Shown here in pieces: positions 28,001-35,446 of a stretch of 64,000 bases of DNA (its first letter is position 1; the number at the start of each line of letters is the position of its first letter). Source of the DNA: Achromobacter sp. Root83 (GTDB lineage Bacteria; Pseudomonadota; Gammaproteobacteria; Burkholderiales; Burkholderiaceae_B); assembly GCF_001428845.1 (NCBI RefSeq), contig NZ_LMIU01000023.1, forward strand, positions 186,001 through 250,000, given 5' to 3'. The notes beneath the pieces are model-generated. The model did not search any database. It worked only from the letters and a program-made list of their open reading frames with translations, and had not been told where the DNA came from. A program made the position numbers and the translations under genes.

Positions 28001-31000
28001 AGCCCGCCGCCCGCAACCGTCGTCGAACCCAGATAGCTGTTGGCGCCGCCCAGAATCGTCGTGCCGGTCCCGGCCTGGCGAATCGCGCCCGCGCCCGAGA
28101 TCACGCCGTCGAAGGCGATACCGTCCGACCGGTCGAACACCAGAGTCGCGTCGTTCTGGACATTCCCGATGATCGAGCCCGATGTGCCGCCATCGCCGAT
28201 GCGCAAGGTGCCAGCGGCAATGCGGGTGCCGCCGGTATAGGTGTTGCCGGCCGTCAGCGTGGTGGTGCCGGTGCCCATTTGGCTGAGCGCGCCGTTGCCC
28301 GAAATCAGGCCGCCGAACGTCAGGTCGCTGGACCGGTTGAACGCAAGGACGCCATTGTCGAGGACATTGCCCACGATCGATCCCGAGGCGCCGCCATTGC
28401 CGACCTGCAACGTTCCGGCCGAGATGACCGTCCCGCCGGCGTAGTTGTTCGCGCCCGTCAGCGTCAGGACGCCGCTGCCTTCCTTGGTGAGCGCGCCGGG
28501 GCCGGTGATGTTTTGCGTGACCGTCGTCTGGAAGCCCTGCGTATCGATCGTGCCGCCGGCTTCCTGGATTGCGACGGAGCGTATGGCGCCAAGATCGAAG
28601 CTGGAGCCAAATCGAAGCGCGCCGCCATTGAACGTCACGCCGCCGCCGGCCGCGCCCAGATTATTGTCGGCCGAGACTTCGAGCGCGCCACCGGCGAGCA
28701 GCGTGCCGCCCGTGTAGGTGTTGACGCCGCCAAGGACGAGAGTGCCCAGGTCGGACTTTTCAAGCTGGACCGTTCCCGATAGCGCGGCGTCGATGGCCGC
28801 GGTCATGCCGGCGCCAGCCGTCGTGCCGTCACCAACACGAATGCCAGCGATCCCGGGCCGGGCGGGGTCCGTCTCCACCAGGACGAGACCGTCCCCGCTG
28901 ACGGCATATCCGCCGGCCGCAAACTGCATGCCGCCTGCAATCACCTGCCCACGGGTGTTGTCCACGATGACCGATCCCGGCGACGCCTGGAAGATCGCGA
29001 ACGAACCGGACGCCCAAGGGGCATTCGCCGCGCCCGCGCTGTCCGTCCAGTTGTCGTTGCTGCCTGGGCCTGCCTGCCATAGCCCGGAGCCGCCGCTTAT
29101 GATGCCGTCGTTTCGAGCGCCGGTCCCGTCCCAGAAATTCAGCGTAATCCCCGCCGAATTGATGATGTTGACCTGATTGGCGACCGATGTCTGGACCAGC
29201 AGCGGAGGTCCGATCGGCGCGGTGCCGATGGCAAGCTGGTTGTCGATCAGCGATCCCGCGTAGTCGAAGACCCGATAGACGCCAGGGCCGAAACTGCCCC
29301 CGGGTGTTTCGCTGACGTTGAGCATGCCGTCGAGCGTGAGGTTGCCGCCTACGATCACCCGGTCGTTCAGCGCCCCGCCTGGAACATTGGCCTGGCCGAA
29401 GCTGAAGTGCAGACTGGAACCGCTGTTCAGCCCTAGATTGCCGTTGATCGCCAACGTGCCGACCGACCCGGCAGCGCCGCCGGGCGACAGGGACGCGCCA
29501 TTCGCGACCTCGACATTGCCGCCGATGATGCCGCTGCCGGCCAGTTCAGCGCCTGCGCCCACGGTGGTCAGGCCCGTGGCTCCGGTCTGGTTTCCGTTGA
29601 TGAACAGGGTGCCGTTGGTAATCGTGGTTTCGCCGGCGTAGCTGTTGTTGCCGGACAGCGCCGTGGAGCCGGTCCCGATCTGACTGACCGTGCCCGAGCC
29701 CGCGATCAAACCGCCAAAACTGAATGCGTCGGAACGGTCGAAGGCAAGGACGCTGTTGTTCAGGACGCCGCCCATGATCGAGCCCGACGTGCCGCCATTG
29801 CCGACCCGCACGGTGCCGGCCGAGATCGTGGTGACGCCCGCGTAAGTGTTCGCCCCCGTCAGCGTGAGGGTGCCGCTGCCCTGTTTGGTGAGCGCGCCCG
29901 GTCCGGTGATGCCTTGGGTCACGGTCGTCGAGTAGGCCTGCGTGTCGATCGTGCCGCCCAGGCTGTCGAGCGACAGCGCCCTGGCCGATCCAGGATCGAA
30001 GGCCGAACTCAGTTGCAGGGTGCCGCCGTTGAAGCTCAGCCCGCCCGCGGAAGCGCCCAGCGCGTTGTCCGCCGCTGCCTGCAGCGTGCCGCCAGAAAGG
30101 CGGGTGCCGCCCGCATAGGTGTTGGCCCCGCCAAGCACCAGCGTGCCGGCGCCGGCTTTGTCGAGCGCACCTGTCCCGCCGACGACGCCGTTCAGGGTCA
30201 GGACCGTGGCGGGATCGACTTCGATGGTGCCGCCGCCTGCGTTCAGGACCGTGGATCTGGATGTGGCGAAGCTTGCCGTGGTCTTCAGCGATGCGCCGTT
30301 GTCGAGCGTCAGCGATGCCGCGGAGGCGCCCAGGCTGGCATCGCTGGCGATCTGAAGCTTGCCGCCAGAAACCGTCCAGGGCGTGAGGGTCGCGGTCGAG
30401 CCGATCAGCGCCCATGTCCCGGCGCCGGTTTTTCCAAACGTGGAAAAGCCCTGGAATTTTCCGCCTAGTTGCGAGACGTCCAGGATGGTGGAATCGGAGG
30501 TGCCCAGGGGGTTGCTGGCGAGGTCGGTGCCCGCCCCGCCGAGCACGAAGCGGTTACCTCCCGAACCGGCTACGTTGCCGGTGAGTGCCCAGCCCTGCCG
30601 TAATTCGAGCGTATTGGCGCCTCCGGTAAAGGTGATCGCATTGGCGCGTATCGTGCTGTTGCCGTTCAAGCCGCCGGCGATCGAACCGGCGTTGATGATG
30701 TTCAGGTCGGAGCCCAGCACGCCGGCGCCGCCGGCGGCGGCCGAGCTGCCGTTCGTGCCGGTCGCGCCACCATTGCCGCCCCGGATCGAGCCAGAGTTCG
30801 TAAGCTGGAAGCCCGAACCGCGCACGCCGGCGCCGCCCGTGCCGCCCAGCCTGCCGGACCCGGCGTCCACGCCGTTCCCGCCATTGCCGCCATCGCCCCC
30901 GGCGATGGAGAATCCGTTGTCGATATTCACCGCGGTGCTGATCAGGCCCGAACCGCCGCCGCCGCCAAAGCCCGCGCCGCCATGGCCCAGGGGCGCGCCG

Positions 31001-31761
31001 CCATTGCCCCCGCTGCCGCCGCTGATGTTGCCGCCGACGATCGTGGAGCCCGACCCGGTGATGACGGCGCCTGCGCCGCCTCCACCGCCGCTGCCGGCGT
31101 CGCCGCCGGCATTCGCATTGGCGCTTTGAGGGGTGCCGCCATTGCCGCCGCGCCCGCCCGTGATCGGGCCCGAAACGCCGTCCAGCAACGACCCGTTGAA
31201 ACCGTCGCCACCGCCTCCACCGCCGCCAGCGCCGATTCCTTGAAGACAGCCTCCACAGACCGCTGCCCCGCCCGCGCCGCCGTTTCCACCGTTGGGGTTG
31301 GCGCTGGTACCGGCGGTGCCGCCGGCGCCGCCCGCACCGGGCACGCCGCCCGAGACGGCATGGCCCGCGCTGCCCGCGCCGCCATTGCCGTTCGATCCGT
31401 TCTGTCCGGGATTCACGTTGGGGCTGCCGGCGCCGCCCAGCCCGCCGGTTCCCCCGCCTCCGCCGGCGCCGCCATTGATGCCGATCCCGCCCGACGATGC
31501 GCTGTTGCCGCCGCCGTTCCCCTCCGCCAGGACAGGAATGGGCGACAGCAGCATGACCGCCGCCGTGATGGAGAGAAGTCCGCCGGTAAAGGATCCACCT
31601 GCGCCGATGGCCCCGGCCGCGGATGCGGGCGGGTTGCGCCTACGGCCGCTCAAGCTGGGGGGGATGGGTTCTTGGGTTGGCGTCCCGGCCGACGGGGTGT
31701 CCGTCCCGGAATCGTCAACGACAGCGCCGGATAAGGCGCGGGTAAATGACGCGATTTGCAT
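25081..31761 (-). CDS. Giant autotransporter (type Va secretion) with PATR-type repeats
   Basis: The 2226-residue protein has an unusually long N-terminus: about 50 polar residues with RRR at 40-42, a hydrophobic core, and probable cleavage after VLA at residue 79. Residues 80-340 are extremely Gly-rich and contain CGGC (169-172). The passenger is built of beta-helix repeats of the passenger-associated type (for example GTLTLTGANTYAGGTTISAG) arranged in large duplicated modules. A Cys pair near 1922 and 1938 precedes the translocator. Residues 1942-2226 form a pertactin-type beta-barrel ending HAGIRFLW with an aromatic C-terminus. It is probably a surface adhesin or biofilm factor. No ribosome site is evident at the ATG. 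Confidence 0.95.
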   Translation of the reverse strand: MQIASFTRALSGAVVDDSGTDTPSAGTPTQEPIPPSLSGRRRNPPASAAGAIGAGGSFTGGLLSITAAVMLLSPIPVLAEGNGGGNSASSGGIGINGGAGGGGGTGGLGGAGSPNVNPGQNGSNGNGGAGSAGHAVSGGVPGAGGAGGTAGTSANPNGGNGGAGGAAVCGGCLQGIGAGGGGGGGDGFNGSLLDGVSGPITGGRGGNGGTPQSANANAGGDAGSGGGGGAGAVITGSGSTIVGGNISGGSGGNGGAPLGHGGAGFGGGGGSGLISTAVNIDNGFSIAGGDGGNGGNGVDAGSGRLGGTGGAGVRGSGFQLTNSGSIRGGNGGATGTNGSSAAAGGAGVLGSDLNIINAGSIAGGLNGNSTIRANAITFTGGANTLELRQGWALTGNVAGSGGNRFVLGGAGTDLASNPLGTSDSTILDVSQLGGKFQGFSTFGKTGAGTWALIGSTATLTPWTVSGGKLQIASDASLGASAASLTLDNGASLKTTASFATSRSTVLNAGGGTIEVDPATVLTLNGVVGGTGALDKAGAGTLVLGGANTYAGGTRLSGGTLQAAADNALGASAGGLSFNGGTLQLSSAFDPGSARALSLDSLGGTIDTQAYSTTVTQGITGPGALTKQGSGTLTLTGANTYAGVTTISAGTVRVGNGGTSGSIMGGVLNNSVLAFDRSDAFSFGGLIAGSGTVSQIGTGSTALSGNNSYAGETTITNGTLFINGNQTGATGLTTVGAGAELAGSGIIGGNVEVANGASLSPGGAAGSVGTLAINGNLGLNSGSSLHFSFGQANVPGGALNDRVIVGGNLTLDGMLNVSETPGGSFGPGVYRVFDYAGSLIDNQLAIGTAPIGPPLLVQTSVANQVNIINSAGITLNFWDGTGARNDGIISGGSGLWQAGPGSNDNWTDSAGAANAPWASGSFAIFQASPGSVIVDNTRGQVIAGGMQFAAGGYAVSGDGLVLVETDPARPGIAGIRVGDGTTAGAGMTAAIDAALSGTVQLEKSDLGTLVLGGVNTYTGGTLLAGGALEVSADNNLGAAGGGVTFNGGALRFGSSFDLGAIRSVAIQEAGGTIDTQGFQTTVTQNITGPGALTKEGSGVLTLTGANNYAGGTVISAGTLQVGNGGASGSIVGNVLDNGVLAFNRSSDLTFGGLISGNGALSQMGTGTTTLTAGNTYTGGTRIAAGTLRIGDGGTSGSIIGNVQNDATLVFDRSDGIAFDGVISGAGAIRQAGTGTTILGGANSYLGSTTVAGGGLYINGDQSAAIGSTTVDAGAVLGGGGTIGGDVTVANGATLAPGAPGGAIGTLSVNGNLYLNGASLLDYSFGQPDVPGGAFNDLVAVGGDLALDGTLNVTQASGGTFGPGIYRVFNYAGSLVNNGLALGAVPAGTTLGVQTSVAHQVNLVNATGLALNFWDGTGARDDSVVNGGSGTWQTGAGSNDNWTESTGAVNAPWSNGAFAVFQGAPGTVAVDNGLGQVSAGGMQFAVDGYTVGGGNIVLAETSAARPGDSVIRVGDGTLAGLGMTATIDSSLAGNVRLEKSDLGTLALGGANTYTGGTLISGGALQVASDSNLGAPSGGLTFNGGALKFASGFDLGTARAITLDALGGTIDTQAFDTTISQAIAGPGALAKAGDGTLTLTGANRYAGGTTISAGTLQLGDGGASGSVVGAVQNNGILAFNRSDTLAFDGAISGGGSVRQIGAGTTVLGGSNTYSGNTDVVAGSLRAGARNALSARSTVDIAPNANLDLAGFSQTIGGLANAGVVSMGADTAPGAVLTVAGDYVGRGGTIAFNTLLGADTSPTDKMVVQGNTSGATNVTVKPSAGGLGAQTTGNGILLIDVQGASEGQFTQAGRIAAGAYEYKLSQNGLGADAANGDWYLRSTRIDGETPDFRAEVPLNMTISRLANRFDLAMLGTSEIRQPDLACQDDARTKRQRTDRAETCNDKPSAWGRVFGETGTFDNDGGRTPADRLGSFTSQGASYDYGIAGVQAGVDLYRTGNHVLGAYAGLGQLNSTVYGVNGSRAGTIDMTGYSIGGYWNHKTDGGWHTDAIVQATRYGDIQSKSVNGERLDTDGYGLAASLETGYRIPLGMDYAIEPQAQLVYQHNKIANAADRYGLVSFGDVDAVSGRIGGRLTKDWITRDGGTVKTWAKANLWHTFDTESRTTFAALDGSSPTTLAPGLGSTWTQLGVGVSGELKKNVSVFVSGEYNISVDRGSGHSLAGHAGIRFLW
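26620..30170 (-). repeat. Kilobase-scale direct repeats inside the autotransporter passenger
   Basis: Three copies of one module each begin with a GTLVLGGANTY-type repeat: about 30170-28760, 28757-27153 and a shortened copy 27150-26620. The first two copies end with near-identical NFWDGTGAR stretches about 1.6 kb apart. The second module has one extra repeat. This is internal gene duplication, not an insertion element. Confidence 0.85.
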
Positions 31762-32023
31762 GCTTGGCCGATATTTACAGGGCCCGCCCGGCAGGCGGTG
31801 AAAAACCCGTTCTCGTTGCCGAGAATACTCCGGCGCAAGCGTCCGCGTGGGTAAATATTGCCAGTTTTCGGTGAAGATGAGCGTTATTGAGCGATTTTCG
31901 AATATTTATGAGGCCGCGTGGACCGCGATCGGCGCTGCTGCGGAGCGGGGTGCGAGGCGCCGTAATCCCTTATGATGGGCGCCGAAAGGCTCGCGACCTC
32001 TCTTGTCTTTTCTGGACTTACCT

Positions 32024-33412
32024 ATGTCTTCGTTCGACATTCAATTGCTGCTCACCGCCCTGGTGAGCGTTTTGGTGCTGGTCGCGCTTATCGTCTCGCG
32101 CATCCGCATGCATCCGCTGCTGGCGCTCCTCATCGTTTCCATCGGCGTCGGTTTCGCGACAGGCATGTCGCCCGTGGCCATCGTCAAGAATCTGACGGAC
32201 GGCGCGGGCAAGACCTTGGGCGCGGTGGGCGTGGTGATTGCGCTTGGCGCCATGCTGGGCAAGATCCTGGCGGATTCGGGCACGACCGAGCGCCTGGCCA
32301 ACGCCATCCTGCGCCACACCTCGGCGCGCATGATTCCCTGGGCCATGACGCTGGTGGCTTTCGTCATCGGCATCCCCATGTTCTTTGAAGTGGGGCTGGT
32401 GGTGATGCTGCCGCTGATCTTCAGCGTGGCGCGCAAGCTGGAGAGCCAGGAACGCTTCAAGGGGTCGGCCTATGTCTATGTGGGCGTGCCGGTGATTTCG
32501 GCCCTTGCGGCCATGCACGGCATGGTGCCCCCGCACCCTGGACCGCTGACCGCAATCGCCACCCTGAAGACCACGGTCGGTCCGACCATGATCTATGGCT
32601 TCATCGCGGCGCTGCCGGCCATGGTCTTTGGCGGGCCGCTGTACGGCGCGTTCATCGCGCCGCGCATGACGACGCGCCCTGACGAAGCCCTGCTCGACCA
32701 GTTCACCGCAACCAAGGAAGGCGCGGCCGGCGACGCCGCGCCCAGCGTGGGCCTGGGCGTTCTGGCGGCCCTGCTGCCCGCGCTGTTGATGCTGGTGCAT
32801 GCCCTGGCCGAGATGCTGCTGCCCAAGGATTCAAGCGTGACGCACGTCGCCGCCTTCCTCGGAAATCCCGTGGTCGCGATGTTGCTGGGCGTGCTGTTCG
32901 CAGCAGTGACGCTGGTTGCGCTACGTGGAGGCGATGCGGAGAAGTTGCGCGGCGCGCTTGGCCAAAGCCTGAAGCCGATCGCCGGCATCATGCTCATCAT
33001 TGCCGGCGGCGGCGCTTTCCAGCAGGTGCTGACCAGCGCCAAGGTCGGCGATGCCATCGTGCACCTGACGCACCAGTTCGCCTTTCCGCCGCTGATCCTG
33101 GGCTGGCTGATCGCCATGCTGTTGTCGGTATCCACCGGCTCAGCCACGGTCGGCATCGTGGGCGCCGCCGGTCTGCTGGCGCCGCTGGCCGGCGCCGATC
33201 CCACCTTGAACCTGCCGCTGCTGGCGCTGTCGATCGGCTGCGGCTCGCTGTTCTTCAACTACGCCAACCACGCCGGCTTCTGGATGGTGAAAGAGTCGTT
33301 CGGCATGACCATGGGCGAAGCCACCAAAACAATCTCGGTGGTGCAGTCCATCGTCTCGCTGGTGGGACTGGCCATGGTCCTGCTGTTCAACATGTTGCCG
33401 CCGCTGGGCTGA
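32024..33412 (+). CDS. GntP-family gluconate/sugar-acid permease
   Basis: A 462-residue inner-membrane permease with 12 or more hydrophobic segments and GntP family stretches: GFATGMSPVAIVKN near the start, FVIGIPMFFEVGLVVMLPLI, and HPGPLTA. Members import gluconate or related sugar acids with protons. The ATG at 32024 (MSSFDIQLL) is preferred to an upstream TTG. No sugar-acid kinase or regulator is adjacent, so the substrate is uncertain. Confidence 0.93.
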   Translation: MSSFDIQLLLTALVSVLVLVALIVSRIRMHPLLALLIVSIGVGFATGMSPVAIVKNLTDGAGKTLGAVGVVIALGAMLGKILADSGTTERLANAILRHTSARMIPWAMTLVAFVIGIPMFFEVGLVVMLPLIFSVARKLESQERFKGSAYVYVGVPVISALAAMHGMVPPHPGPLTAIATLKTTVGPTMIYGFIAALPAMVFGGPLYGAFIAPRMTTRPDEALLDQFTATKEGAAGDAAPSVGLGVLAALLPALLMLVHALAEMLLPKDSSVTHVAAFLGNPVVAMLLGVLFAAVTLVALRGGDAEKLRGALGQSLKPIAGIMLIIAGGGAFQQVLTSAKVGDAIVHLTHQFAFPPLILGWLIAMLLSVSTGSATVGIVGAAGLLAPLAGADPTLNLPLLALSIGCGSLFFNYANHAGFWMVKESFGMTMGEATKTISVVQSIVSLVGLAMVLLFNMLPPLG

Positions 33413-33451
33413 GGCGATGCCGGGGCGATGCTCAGCATGGCCACGCAAAAG

Positions 33452-33478
33452 AAAAAAGCCCAACCGGGTGGTTGGGCT
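33452..33478 (-). terminator. Minus-strand terminator
   Basis: AGCCCAACC-ACCC-GGTTGGGCT is followed by a T-run on the minus strand; the plus strand has no T-run, so it does not serve gntP. It lies just past a tRNA 3'-end remnant in the arrangement seen for intact tRNA-Thr. Confidence 0.75.
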
Positions 33479-33487
33479 GGATGGCTT

Positions 33488-33503
33488 GATCTGGTGGTGC
33501 CGG
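33488..33503 (-). repeat. tRNA 3'-end remnant, direct repeat of the tRNA-Thr end
   Basis: The 16 bp CCGGCACCACCAGATC (minus strand) are identical to 34068-34053, which cover the last nine bases of tRNA-Thr with CCA plus seven flanking bases. The rest of the tRNA is absent here. This could be the far attachment site of an integrated element or the debris of a lost tRNA copy. Confidence 0.6.
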
Positions 33504-33511
33504 GTCTGGGC

Positions 33512-33718
33512 TTATGCCGGGACCAGCTTTTTCAGGGGTGACGGCGGGCCGGCATCTTCGCGTGCTCCCTGCCTGATGCCCGCACTTCCGCTGGTAATTG
33601 CACGCACGCCAAAGTCCGTAAGCGTCAATTCGTGGACTTTGATCACTGCACCAGGTTTGGAAATGAGTTTGGACTCTTTGACGAAAGTCTCAGACGGCTT
33701 CTTGTTGGCAGTGTTCAT
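33512..33718 (-). CDS. Hypothetical 68-residue protein in a tRNA-flanked patch
   Basis: Not recognised. The N-terminal half is basic and polar (MNTANKKPSETFVKESKLIS), followed by PGAVIKVHELTLTDFGVRAI and a Pro/Gly-rich end. Lys/Ser-rich codon choice differs from the Arg/Ala-rich neighbours. There is no strong ribosome site, and the frame could be fortuitous. Its place inside the candidate tRNA-inserted segment makes it the only possible cargo gene there. Confidence 0.4.
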   Translation of the reverse strand: MNTANKKPSETFVKESKLISKPGAVIKVHELTLTDFGVRAITSGSAGIRQGAREDAGPPSPLKKLVPA

Positions 33719-34015
33719 ATCAATAAGTGAGCGAGGTCACTCGAATCAGAGAACAAGACTTCTCTAGGCCATTTCTTTTGCCAGAAGCGCTTTTTTTGTG
33801 CCCCCGGAAGATGATTTGCAATCATGCCGGCAAGCCTCCTCGAGCCAGAGAGTGCCACGGTTCTAGTCTAGCGCGGCGTGGGAAAGGCGCGGGCTGTCTT
33901 TACGGCAGGGGTGCGCAAATCAGACCGAAGCCACGGCCTCCGCGAAAGAGAGGCTCGTGCAGGGCCTCAGCACTCGCTGAAGGCCGCACGCGTGCACCCC
34001 GAAACGACACAAACG

Positions 34016-34043
34016 AAAAAGGCCGATTCGCAAGGAATCGGCC
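34016..34043 (-). terminator. Terminator of tRNA-Thr
   Basis: GGCCGATTC pairs with GAATCGGCC (loop of five), followed by TTTTT on the minus strand, 16 bp past the tRNA. Confidence 0.88.
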
Positions 34044-34059
34044 TGGATCGTGGATCTGG

Positions 34060-34135
34060 TGGTGCCGGTGAAAGGAATCGAACCCTCGACCTTCTCATTA
34101 CAAGTGAGCTGCTCTACCAACTGAGCTACACCGGC
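34060..34135 (-). tRNA. tRNA-Thr (TGT)
   Basis: A 76-nt cloverleaf with encoded CCA: acceptor GCCGGTG/CACCGGC, D arm AGCTCAGTTGGTAGAGC, anticodon loop CTTGTAA and T arm GGTTCGATTCC. Confidence 0.97.
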
Positions 34136-34204
34136 ACGGCGTGCCGGGGCACGCGCAGGGACTGCATTGTAATGAAAAAAATGCAGGCCCTGCTTCGGGG
34201 GACG

Positions 34205-34666
34205 TTATTTGACGATGGTCAGGCGCGGACGCTTGGGTTCGTCGTCGTCGTTGCCGCCGCCGTCGCCTTCGGGGGCGGCATTGGCATCGGGGCCTTCTTC
34301 GGGCGCGGCGGCGTTTGCCGTCGTGCCCTGGGCGCCGGCCTCGGGCGGTTCGTAGGGCTGCACTTCAAAGCCCATGCCCGCTCCGGTTTCGCGCGCGTAG
34401 ATGGCGCTGACGGCGCCCACGGGTACGTAGACGTTTTCGGTCACGCCGCTGAAGCGGGCCTGGAATTCGATGAATTCATTGCCCAGCACCAGACGGTTGG
34501 TGGCCAGCGTGCCCACGTTCAGTGTGATCTGCCCGTCGCGCACATGCGCCACGGGCACCATCGTGTGCTCGTCGACCTGCACGGTGATGTACGGCGTGTA
34601 GCCGTTATCGGTGCACCATTCGTGCAACGCGCGGATCAGATACGGTTTGGTCGAAGTTTCACCCAT
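34205..34666 (-). CDS. sspB: ClpXP protease specificity-enhancing factor SspB
   Basis: SspB tethers SsrA-tagged proteins to ClpX. The 153-residue protein starts MGETSTKPYLIRALHEWC and contains the peptide-binding core (TPYITVQVDEHTMVPVAHV, LVLGNEFIEFQARFSG). After about residue 110 an Ala/Glu/Asp/Gly-rich flexible linker ends in the ClpX-binding tail RPRLTIVK, as in other SspB proteins. It follows sspA by 13 bp in the usual sspAB order. Confidence 0.96.
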   Translation of the reverse strand: MGETSTKPYLIRALHEWCTDNGYTPYITVQVDEHTMVPVAHVRDGQITLNVGTLATNRLVLGNEFIEFQARFSGVTENVYVPVGAVSAIYARETGAGMGFEVQPYEPPEAGAQGTTANAAAPEEGPDANAAPEGDGGGNDDDEPKRPRLTIVK

Positions 34667-34679
34667 CACACAGCCAGCC

Positions 34680-35291
34680 TTAACGACGCATTACTTTTTC
34701 CGAAGGCGTCAGCGCTTCGATGTAGGCCGGACGCGAGAAGATGCGTTCAGCGTACTTTTGCAGCGGAGCCGCGTTCTTGGGCAGTTCGATGCCGTAGTGA
34801 TCCAGGCGCCACAGCAGCGGAGCCACGGCCACGTCGAGCATGGAGAATTCCTCGCCCAGCATGTACTTGTTCTTCAGCAGCATGGGAGCCAGCTGGGCCA
34901 GGCGGTCGCGGATGTTCTGGCGGGCGTTGGCCAGCTTCTTCTCGTCGGGCTTGGCGCTGCGGTCTTCCAGCGTCGAGACGTGAACGAACAGTTCTTTCTC
35001 GAAGTTGTAGAGGAACAGGCGGGTGCGGGCGCGCATGACCGGGTCGGCGGGCATGAGCTGCGGGTGCGGGAAGCGCTCGTCGATGTACTCGTTGATGATG
35101 TTCGACTCGTACAGGACCAGGTCGCGTTCGACCAGAATGGGCACTTGACCGTACGGGTTCATCACCGAGATGTCTTCGGGCTTGTTGTACAGGTCGATGT
35201 CGCGGATCTCGAAATCCATACCCTTTTCGAACAACACGAAGCGGCAGCGTTGCGAAAACGGACACGTGGTTCCGGAATAGAGCACCATCAT
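34680..35291 (-). CDS. sspA: Stringent starvation protein A
   Basis: SspA is a glutathione-S-transferase-fold protein that binds RNA polymerase and alters transcription under starvation. The 203-residue length is normal. The N-terminal thioredoxin-like domain starts MMVLYSGTTCPFSQRCRFV, and the helical C-terminal domain contains MLGEEFSMLDVAVAPLLWRL. AGGA about 9 nt upstream supports the start. A terminator-like hairpin lies only 28 nt upstream, between petC and this gene. Confidence 0.96.
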   Translation of the reverse strand: MMVLYSGTTCPFSQRCRFVLFEKGMDFEIRDIDLYNKPEDISVMNPYGQVPILVERDLVLYESNIINEYIDERFPHPQLMPADPVMRARTRLFLYNFEKELFVHVSTLEDRSAKPDEKKLANARQNIRDRLAQLAPMLLKNKYMLGEEFSMLDVAVAPLLWRLDHYGIELPKNAAPLQKYAERIFSRPAYIEALTPSEKVMRR

Positions 35292-35310
35292 GGCGGTAAG
35301 TCCTTTATGA

Positions 35311-35350
35311 AAAACGAAAGGCCAGCGCCTAAATCTAGCAGGCGCTGGCC
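35311..35350 (-). terminator. Terminator/attenuator between petABC and sspA
   Basis: GGCCAGCGCCT (minus, 35350-35340) pairs perfectly with AGGCGCTGGCC (35330-35320) over 11 bp with a 9-nt loop, followed by TTTCGTTTT. It ends about 20 nt before the sspA start, so it can end the pet message or attenuate read-through into sspAB. Confidence 0.75.
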
Positions 35351-35394
35351 CCAATTGCCAGACGGGATAGGCATTACAGCCCTATCCGCCTCTT

Positions 35395-35421
35395 CCGGCC
35401 CCTTTTTAAAAAGAGGGCCGG
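35395..35421 (-). other. Hairpin shortly after petC
   Basis: CCGGCCC pairs with GGGCCGG across a centre that reads TCTTTTTAAAAAG and can extend the stem. It lies 26 bp past the petC stop and has no T-run after the stem; it may protect the message 3' end. Confidence 0.5.
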
Positions 35422-35446
35422 TTGGGAACCTGGCGGGGCGTTGCGG

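Larger units (their letters stand above)
33504..34059. other. Lower-GC patch between tRNA remnant and tRNA-Thr
   Basis: About 0.55 kb that by eye falls towards 50% GC in its centre (33720-33850), against roughly 66% around it. It holds one small minus-strand frame (33512-33718), several short inverted repeats (AGTGA...TCACT near 33726; ATGATT-TGC-AATCAT near 33811) and, at its right end, the tRNA-Thr terminator. No integrase or transposase is present. Confidence 0.6.

Noticed and set aside
26620-30170. Regular repeats resembling a CRISPR array or satellite
   Set aside because: The repeats are codon-periodic beta-helix repeats inside one continuous coding frame, with no short identical repeats and unique spacers.
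33452-33478. Terminator of the GntP-type gene
   Set aside because: The T-run is on the minus strand only; on the plus strand the stem is followed by GGATGG.
33481-33530. A second tRNA gene near 33.5 kb
   Set aside because: Only the last few acceptor bases, CCA and flank are present; no D, anticodon or T arms can be formed.
33878-35038. A 386-codon plus-strand frame running through tRNA-Thr, sspB and sspA
   Set aside because: It crosses a tRNA and lies antisense to two well-supported genes.
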